Part shown: in pieces, positions 7,236 through 11,584 of the stretch
Layout of the letters: the number at the start of each line of letters is the position of its first letter
Numbering within the stretch: the first letter of the stretch is position 1
Assembly: GCA_900545285.1 (NCBI GenBank)
Contig: UQYK01000059.1
Coordinates: 1 to 11,584, forward strand
Length of the DNA stretch: 11,584 nucleotides
DNA from: an uncultured Ruminococcus sp.
GTDB taxonomy: Bacteria; Bacillota; Clostridia; Oscillospirales; Ruminococcaceae
Direction of reading: 5' to 3'
Program-made: the position numbers and the translations under genes
Notes under the pieces: model-generated
What the model saw: only the letters and a program-made list of their open reading frames with translations
The model's database searches: none
Told to the model about the DNA's origin: nothing

Positions 7236-7259
7236 GGCGCATTTTTCCGGGAATGCGCC
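7236..7259 (-). other. Hairpin in the 5' leader of the PLP-enzyme mRNA
   Basis: A perfect 8-bp stem (GGCGCATT pairing with AATGCGCC, 8-base loop) lies within the predicted leader (7308 to 7209), about 10 bases before the ribosome binding site at 7218-7225. No U-run follows, so it is not a terminator. It may affect translation or mRNA stability. The leader shows none of the conserved cores of S-box or T-box elements. Confidence 0.5.
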
Positions 7260-7314
7260 TGGAATCGGACCGCTTAAATTCATACGAATCATATCATGTT
7301 ACTAGGATATCTAT

Positions 7315-7343
7315 ATTATACGCGATTGTATTAGATTTGTCAA
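7315..7343 (-). promoter_or_regulatory. Consensus sigma-A promoter of the PLP-enzyme gene
   Basis: On the minus strand a perfect TTGACA (7343 to 7338) and a perfect TATAAT (7320 to 7315) are separated by exactly 17 bases. The predicted start is near 7308. Such a fully consensus promoter implies strong basal transcription, so any control is likely by repression or by events in the leader. Confidence 0.9.
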
Positions 7344-7363
7344 GTACTTTTTTCAAAAAAAAT

Positions 7364-7380
7364 TGCAGCACGGTGCTGCA
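7364..7380. promoter_or_regulatory. Hyphenated 17-bp palindrome between divergent promoters, possible operator
   Basis: TGCAGCAC-G-GTGCTGCA is a perfect inverted repeat around a single central base, extended by outer TTGCA/TGCAA. A one-base loop is unfavourable for an RNA hairpin, so a DNA-binding dimer site is more likely. Its centre (7372) lies at -63 from the predicted cbiA start (7435) and -64 from the predicted PLP-gene start (7308), close to equidistant. The binding protein is unknown. Confidence 0.5.
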
Positions 7381-7399
7381 TGCAAAAATACGTATGCCC

Positions 7400-7428
7400 T
7401 TGTGCATTTTTTGAAAATATGGTATAAT
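7400..7428 (+). promoter_or_regulatory. Promoter of the cobalamin operon
   Basis: A -35 TTGTGC (7400-7405) and a perfect -10 TATAAT (7423-7428) have a 17-base spacer, and TGG before the -10 makes it extended. The predicted start at 7435 leaves only 37 bases to the cbiA ATG, so no cobalamin riboswitch can precede it on this transcript. The start also lies beyond an in-frame ATG at 7427, supporting the ATG at 7472. Confidence 0.75.
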
Positions 7429-7471
7429 GAAAGAAACTTTGCGAAAAATCAGAAAGGTGGGAGGGAGCGTT

Positions 7472-8848
7472 ATGGAACAGCTTTGCAGTGTACCGCGAAT
7501 TTTAATCAGTGCCACCGGAAGCGGATGCGGCAAGACGACTGTCACCGCGGCAATTTTAGGTGCCCTGTGCAAAAGGGGATTGCAGGTGCAGAGCTTCAAA
7601 TGCGGCCCGGACTATCTGGATCCCATGTTTCATCAGTACATCACCGGCCGCCCGGCCTATCATGCGGATCCGTTTTTCCTGGAGCCGCAGCCGATGCGCC
7701 GCCTGGTTTCCCGTGTGGGTGCATCAGCAGATGTGTCTGTGCTGGAAGGGGCTATGGGGTACTATGACGGCATCGGCCAGACCGAACGCGCCAGCGCCTA
7801 TACCGTATCCCAGATCTTAGAAGTGCCCACACTGCTGGTGCTTTCTCCAAAGGGAATGGGCTGCTCTGCAGGGGCACTCTGCCAGGGCTTTTTGCAGTTT
7901 CGCCGCCCCAATTCCATTCGGGGCATCCTTTTAAATGATATCCGCAGCGGCATGTATTCCTATTACCGGGATATTCTGGAACGGGAAACCGGGTGTAAGG
8001 TCTATGGTTATCTGCCCCATTTGCCGGAAGCGCATCTGGAAAGCCGGCATCTTGGCCTGCTTACTGCGGCAGAGGTAGATGGACTGGATCAGAAGCTGTC
8101 TCTGCTGGCGCAGACCGCGGAGGAGACGCTGGATCTGGACGGGATTCTTGCCCTGGCTTCGGACACAGTGCCGCTTCCGGCGGCATCGCCTTTGAAAAAG
8201 CCGGAGCCTGCCTTCCGATTAGGCGTTGCACAGGATGCGGCCTTCTGCTTTTATTATGCGGAAAATCTGGAGCTTCTGGAACAGTGCGGCGCACAGCTGG
8301 TGCCTTTTTCTCCGTTGTCAGATGCTGCGCTGCCGGAAAACCTGGATGGGCTGTACCTGGGCGGCGGCTATCCGGAGCTGTTTCTGCCGCGCCTCAGCGA
8401 TAACACTGCCTTTTTGCAGAGCTTGCGCACCGCCCGGAAAAGCGGTATGCCCCTTCTGGCAGAGTGCGGCGGCTTTCTCTATTTGCAGGAATCTATGACG
8501 GGAGCAGACGGCGTTTCTTATCCCCTTGCCGGAATCTTGCCCGGGATCTCTCATTTGCAGGACAGGCTCTGTCGGTTTGGTTATGTGACACTTCGGGCGC
8601 AGGAGGACACCCTCTTAGGCCCTGCTGGAACAGAAATACAGGGGCACGAATTCCACTATGCAGACACCACAGAAAATGGAACGGCCTTTTCTGCGGTGCG
8701 GCCAAACGGAAAACAGTGGCGCGCAGTGGTATCCCGGCCGGGGCTGGCTGCCGGTTTTCCCCACCTGTATTTTCCCTCCAATCCAGAGGTGCCCCGTGCC
8801 TTTGCCGGGGCTTGCCTGCACTATCAAAAGGAGCGTGAAACGCGATGA
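7472..8848 (+). CDS. cbiA: Cobyrinic acid a,c-diamide synthase CbiA
   Basis: CbiA uses glutamine and ATP to amidate the a and c side chains of cobyrinic acid in the anaerobic cobalamin route. The 458-residue product matches the family length (459 in Salmonella). The N-terminal synthetase domain has the P-loop ATGSGCGKTT (14-23), CGPDYLDP (44-51) and LEGAMGYYDG (91-100). The C-terminal class I glutamine amidotransferase-like domain has YLGGGYPELF (295-304), the nucleophile Cys332 in AECGGFLYL, GHEFHYADT (391-399) and the probable catalytic His431 in GFPHLYF. The ATG at 7472 has GGGAGGGAG at 7459-7467; an earlier in-frame ATG at 7427 lies upstream of the predicted transcription start. It is first in a five-gene operon, and its stop overlaps the cobU start as ATGA, indicating translational coupling. 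Confidence 0.97.
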   Translation: MEQLCSVPRILISATGSGCGKTTVTAAILGALCKRGLQVQSFKCGPDYLDPMFHQYITGRPAYHADPFFLEPQPMRRLVSRVGASADVSVLEGAMGYYDGIGQTERASAYTVSQILEVPTLLVLSPKGMGCSAGALCQGFLQFRRPNSIRGILLNDIRSGMYSYYRDILERETGCKVYGYLPHLPEAHLESRHLGLLTAAEVDGLDQKLSLLAQTAEETLDLDGILALASDTVPLPAASPLKKPEPAFRLGVAQDAAFCFYYAENLELLEQCGAQLVPFSPLSDAALPENLDGLYLGGGYPELFLPRLSDNTAFLQSLRTARKSGMPLLAECGGFLYLQESMTGADGVSYPLAGILPGISHLQDRLCRFGYVTLRAQEDTLLGPAGTEIQGHEFHYADTTENGTAFSAVRPNGKQWRAVVSRPGLAAGFPHLYFPSNPEVPRAFAGACLHYQKERETR

Positions 8849-9393
8849 CTGTACTGGTGACCGGCGGTTCCGGCAGCGGCAAATCGGCGCTGGCAGAACA
8901 GATCAGTGAAAGGCTCAGACAACCGGAAAAGCCGTTTTATTACCTGGCTACCATGCAGGTGTGGGATGCAGAATGTGAAGCCCGGATTGCAAAGCATCGG
9001 CAGCAGCGCGCCGGAAAGGGCTTCTGTACCATAGAGATGCCGGATCATGCAGAGGAAGCGGCCGCGTCTCTCACACCAGGGAGCACCGCGCTGCTGGAAT
9101 GTGTCAGCAATCTGACTGCTAATGAGCAGTTTGGAACCGGCGTACCGGATCCGGCACAGACTGTTCTGGACGGCATCGGTGCAATTCAAAAGCGCCTGGC
9201 GCATTTGGTTATTGTAACCAATGAGGTATTTTCCGCCGGGACACCGGCAGATGCCGCAATGCAGACCTACCTGCAAAATCTGGGGAAAATCAACTGTACC
9301 CTTGCCCAATGGGCAGATGTGGTGTTGGAAGTCAGCTGCGGCGTTCCGATTGTCTGGAAAGGAGAAAGATGCTATCGTGAAATCCTGGTTTGA
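8845..9393 (+). CDS. cobU: Adenosylcobinamide kinase / adenosylcobinamide-phosphate guanylyltransferase CobU
   Basis: CobU phosphorylates adenosylcobinamide and transfers GMP to make adenosylcobinamide-GDP, the activated partner for CobS. The 182-residue product has a canonical P-loop GGSGSGKS (7-14), a YYLATM strand (32-37), RIAKHRQQR with His51 at the place of the guanylylated His46 of Salmonella CobU, LLECVSNLTANE (83-94) and VTNEVFSAGTP (124-134). The C-terminal part (LGKINCTLAQWADVVLEVSC) aligns in pattern with the usual GRxNQxLAxxADxVxLVVxG, but the residues after NEV differ from the common GxGxVP, as in some clostridial CobU proteins. The ATG overlaps the cbiA stop by 4 bases; AGGAG lies 11 bases upstream within cbiA. 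Confidence 0.95.
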   Translation: MTVLVTGGSGSGKSALAEQISERLRQPEKPFYYLATMQVWDAECEARIAKHRQQRAGKGFCTIEMPDHAEEAAASLTPGSTALLECVSNLTANEQFGTGVPDPAQTVLDGIGAIQKRLAHLVIVTNEVFSAGTPADAAMQTYLQNLGKINCTLAQWADVVLEVSCGVPIVWKGERCYREILV

Positions 9394-10159
9394 ATCTCTG
9401 TTGATTGCGCTGTCTATGTACAGTACCCTCCCGGTAAAATGCCTGAACTGGACACCCCGGAATCTCCGCCATGCCATGGCCTGCTTTCCCCTGGTGGGGC
9501 TGCTGTGCGGAGCGGCGCTGTGGGTGGTCTGGATGATGTGTGGCCTGCTGCACACGGGTTCTGTTTTGTTTGGCGCTCTGGCAGTGCTGAGCGGCGTGCT
9601 GGTGACCGGCGGCATTCACTTAGACGGCTTTTGTGATACGGCGGATGCCCTCTATTCCAGACGAGAGCAGGCAGAAAAGCTGCGGATTCTGAAGGACCCC
9701 CACTGCGGTCCCTTTGCCGTGTTCAGCGTGATTTTGGTGCTTCTGCTGAGCTTTGGGGCGTATACAGAGCTGTACCGCACCCAGGGAATCCAAACCGCAG
9801 GACTGCTTACCGGCGGCTTTGTGCTGATTCGCTGCCTGAGCGGTATTTCCGTGACCACATTTCCCATTGTTCCGGCCAGTTCCCTGGTAAAGACCTTCGG
9901 GGAAAATGCCGCACGGGGAGAACGCTGGATTCTGCTGGGGGAGAGCCTGGCAGTGAGTGCCGTACTGCTGCTGTTCTGGCATTGGCTGGCGCTGTGCCTG
10001 CTTCTCCTGACGCTGCTGATATTCGGCGGCTGTGCCCGGATGGAGCAGAAACAATTCGGCGGTATCACAGGAGATCTGGCCGGCTTTTTCCTGGTGCTGG
10101 GAGAAACAGGCTGGCTCCTGGGGGCGGCTTTGCTGGGAGGTGGTTTTTCATGCGTCTGA
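9377..10159 (+). CDS. cobS: Adenosylcobinamide-GDP ribazoletransferase (cobalamin synthase) CobS
   Basis: CobS is an integral membrane enzyme that joins adenosylcobinamide-GDP to alpha-ribazole or its phosphate, completing the nucleotide loop. The 260-residue product has the family signatures GGIHLDGFCDTADAL (78-92), RILKDPHCGPFAVFS (103-117) and GGITGDLAGFFLVLGE (228-243), with about six hydrophobic segments (near 36-58, 62-80, 112-128, 140-155, 186-218 and 236-256). The start is a GTG at 9377, overlapping cobU by 17 bases, because only it gives the conserved N-terminus KSWFESLLIALSMYSTLPV; the next in-frame ATG (9416) would cut into this. AGGAGA lies 11 bases upstream. Confidence 0.95.
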   Translation: MKSWFESLLIALSMYSTLPVKCLNWTPRNLRHAMACFPLVGLLCGAALWVVWMMCGLLHTGSVLFGALAVLSGVLVTGGIHLDGFCDTADALYSRREQAEKLRILKDPHCGPFAVFSVILVLLLSFGAYTELYRTQGIQTAGLLTGGFVLIRCLSGISVTTFPIVPASSLVKTFGENAARGERWILLGESLAVSAVLLLFWHWLALCLLLLTLLIFGGCARMEQKQFGGITGDLAGFFLVLGETGWLLGAALLGGGFSCV

Positions 10160-10548
10160 TCATTGGCGGTTATGCCCAGGGACGGCTTTCCTACTGCCGC
10201 AGAAAATACGGTGTCACTGATGCGGACATTTGGGATGCAGCATGCAGTCCGCTGGCGCAATGGCAGGGACAGCGTGTGATCATTCACGCCGAAGCACTGG
10301 CTGCGGCATGGCTGAAGCAGGGAAAGGAACCTGCACAGGAAGTACAGTTCCCCTTTTTTCAGCAGAAGGAATTGCTGGTGATCTCCCAGGAAATGGGCTG
10401 CGGCCTGGTTCCGGTTTCACCGGAGGAGCGTGCGCTGCGGGAAGCGGTAGGGCGGATGAACTGTGCTTTGGCAGAACAGGCCGAATCTGTGGAACGCGTG
10501 TGCTGCGGCCTTGGCATGTATCTGAAAAACAGCGCGGAGGAGCGATAA
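10150..10548 (+). CDS. Short CobU-like protein with degenerate P-loop
   Basis: This 132-residue protein begins MRLIIGGYAQGRLSYC, where GGYAQGRL (6-13) sits at the P-loop but has Arg12 for Lys and Leu13 for Ser/Thr. Its end, ISQEMGCGLVPVSPEERALR with GRMNCALAEQAESVERVCCG, closely follows the CobU C-terminal pattern NExGxGxVPxxxxxRxxRDxxGRxNxxLAxxAxxVxxVxxG, with Gln80 for Asn. The middle, which in CobU carries the guanylylated His region, is shortened. It therefore looks like a trimmed second CobU paralogue, either with altered catalysis or a non-catalytic partner of the full-length CobU. The ATG at 10150 overlaps cobS by 10 bases with GGGAGG 9 bases upstream. Short CobU-like proteins beside cobS and cbiB are known to me from clostridial operons, though usually with the Lys retained. 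Confidence 0.85.
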   Translation: MRLIIGGYAQGRLSYCRRKYGVTDADIWDAACSPLAQWQGQRVIIHAEALAAAWLKQGKEPAQEVQFPFFQQKELLVISQEMGCGLVPVSPEERALREAVGRMNCALAEQAESVERVCCGLGMYLKNSAEER

Positions 10549-10554
10549 AAAGGC

Positions 10555-11532
10555 ATGTGGGTTTTATATAGTGTGCTGCTGGGATTTCTGCTGGACGTTC
10601 TTTTCGGAGATCCGGCCTGGATTCCCCATCCTGTTGTGTGGATAGGCAAGGGTATTTCCAAAACGGAACGCCTTCTGCGGCAATGGTTTCCAAAGACACC
10701 GAAGGGAGAACAGGCCGCCGGAACAGTTCTGGCGGTGTCTGTTCCGTTGCTAAGCTTTCTGCTTTCCTTTGGAATTCTATTTCTGGCGGCGAAAATTTCG
10801 TTTTGGCTGTGGTTCGCACTCCATACCTTCTGGTCGTTTCAGATTCCGGCCTCCCGCTGTCTGGCACAGGAGAGCTGGAAGGTCTATGCTGCCTTGAAGG
10901 ACGACGATCTTCTCCTTGCGCGAAAGCGTCTTTCCTGGCTGGTGGGACGGGACACTACCCATCTCACAGCGGAAGAAGTGACAAAGGCATGCGTTGAAAC
11001 GGTTTCCGAAAACACATCTGACGGCGTGACTGCACCGCTGTTTTATTTGCTGCTGGGCGGTGTTCCGCTGGGATTTTGCTATAAGGCGATTAACACTCTG
11101 GATTCTATGGTGGGCTATCGGAACGAAAAGTATCTCCATTTCGGCAGAGCGTCTGCCCGGTTGGATGACATCGCCAATTTTCTGCCGTCCCGGATTTGCG
11201 GCGTACTGATGATTGCCGCTGCCTTTTTTGCCGGACTTTCCGGAAAAGGGGCGCTCCAGATATTCCGGCGCGACCGGAACAGCCATCTTTCTCCCAATTC
11301 TGCACAGACGGAATCCGCGGCCGCCGGCGCATTGGGCATCCAGCTGGGCGGCACCCATGTGTATTTCGGGCAGACGGTAGAAAAGCCTACAATCGGGATA
11401 GAAACCCGTCCAGTAGAACCGGAGGACATCCTGCGAACCAATCGGCTTATGTTTGTGACAGCCGCTTTTTCTGCCATTTTGTTTGGCCTGCTTCGCTGGC
11501 TGGTGCTTCTCGGAATGCAGAGATGGGTTTAA
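10555..11532 (+). CDS. cbiB: Adenosylcobinamide-phosphate synthase CbiB
   Basis: CbiB is a membrane protein that attaches (R)-1-amino-2-propanol phosphate to adenosylcobyric acid, giving adenosylcobinamide phosphate, the CobU substrate. The 325-residue product is of typical length. It shows LLDVLFGDPAWIPHPVVWIG (12-31), LSWLVGRDT (126-134), ETVSENTSDGVTAPLFY (148-164), NTLDSMVGYRNEKY (180-193), SARLDDIANFLPSR (200-213) and RDRNSHLSPNSAQTESA (239-255), with hydrophobic segments near 1-18, 57-79, 83-98, 160-177, 213-228 and 298-321. The ATG at 10555 has GGAGGAG 12 bases upstream in the end of the previous gene, 6 bases beyond its stop. It is the last gene visible in the operon; its stop codon merges with the right-end repeat. 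No terminator is seen before the window ends. Confidence 0.96.
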   Translation: MWVLYSVLLGFLLDVLFGDPAWIPHPVVWIGKGISKTERLLRQWFPKTPKGEQAAGTVLAVSVPLLSFLLSFGILFLAAKISFWLWFALHTFWSFQIPASRCLAQESWKVYAALKDDDLLLARKRLSWLVGRDTTHLTAEEVTKACVETVSENTSDGVTAPLFYLLLGGVPLGFCYKAINTLDSMVGYRNEKYLHFGRASARLDDIANFLPSRICGVLMIAAAFFAGLSGKGALQIFRRDRNSHLSPNSAQTESAAAGALGIQLGGTHVYFGQTVEKPTIGIETRPVEPEDILRTNRLMFVTAAFSAILFGLLRWLVLLGMQRWV

Positions 11533-11584
11533 GAACCTGTCTTCACAAGCGTATACAAGTGTCTTTTCGGCAAATTTTGCTGCA
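11532..11584 (-). repeat. Right copy of the degenerate repeat, inverted relative to 6-59
   Basis: The reverse complement reads TGCAGCAAAATT, TGCCGAAAA, a variable stretch and CTTGTGAAGACAGG before TTCT, matching 6-59 block by block. It starts at the last base of the cbiB stop codon. Within it GCAAATTTTGC (11570-11580) is a small palindrome. The TGCA end points outward in both copies, so they form an inverted pair 11.5 kb apart. It may extend beyond base 11584. Confidence 0.6.

Noticed and set aside
7209..7471. Cobalamin or SAM riboswitch in the region between the PLP gene and cbiA
   Set aside because: No conserved riboswitch core is visible and the predicted cbiA leader is only 37 bases.
9221..9376. 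N-terminal extension of CobS from an earlier ATG
   Set aside because: It overlaps cobU in another frame and does not look like CobS; the GTG at 9377 gives the expected N-terminus.
9982..10149. N-terminal extension of the short CobU-like protein
   Set aside because: It overlaps the CobS coding region, including its GGITGD motif, and the ATG at 10150 has its own binding site and starts at the expected beta strand.

Overview
The window looks like chromosomal DNA of a strictly anaerobic, low-to-moderate GC Firmicute, most likely a Clostridia member of the Oscillospiraceae (Ruminococcus-like) type. This rests on strong AGGAGG-type ribosome binding sites, consensus sigma-A promoters with 17-bp spacers, an Hcp/ferredoxin/Crp-Fnr stress module, and a clostridial-style cobalamin operon. 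The taxonomic call is inference from gene style; no rRNA or other marker gene is present. All genes appear intact.

Layout. (1) 1-196: a degenerate repeat (6-59), a rho-independent terminator (80-134) for something upstream of the window, and the metE promoter. (2) 212-2488 (+): metE, cobalamin-independent methionine synthase, ending in a bidirectional terminator shared with hcp. (3) 2586-5788: a divergent unit. An iron-sulfur ferredoxin-like protein and hcp form a minus-strand operon, facing a plus-strand Crp/Fnr-family regulator. A perfect 16-bp palindrome between them is centred at -41.5 of the ferredoxin-hcp promoter, the classical class II activator position. (4) 5739-5939 (-): a small 66-aa ORF with a good ribosome binding site. 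(5) 6015-7208 (-): a Cys/Met-metabolism PLP enzyme of the cystathionine gamma-synthase/lyase family, behind a perfect consensus promoter. (6) 7472-11532 (+): a tightly overlapping late cobalamin operon, cbiA-cobU-cobS-(short CobU-like)-cbiB, divergent from the PLP gene across a 263-bp region that holds a second palindrome nearly equidistant from both start sites. (7) 11532-11584: an inverted copy of the repeat seen at the left end.

How the genes fit together. MetE and the PLP enzyme both belong to methionine/sulfur amino-acid metabolism. CbiA amidates cobyrinic acid; CbiB attaches the aminopropanol arm to cobyric acid; CobU activates the resulting cobinamide; CobS joins it to the lower ligand. 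Cobyric acid synthase, adenosyltransferase, CobT and CobD are not in the window and may lie elsewhere. Hcp, its ferredoxin-like partner and the Crp/Fnr regulator form a probable nitrosative/redox-stress response unit. The most interesting signals are the operator geometry of the hcp divergon, the second CobU-like protein with a degenerate P-loop, the palindrome between the PLP gene and cbiA, and the inverted repeat pair at the two window ends.
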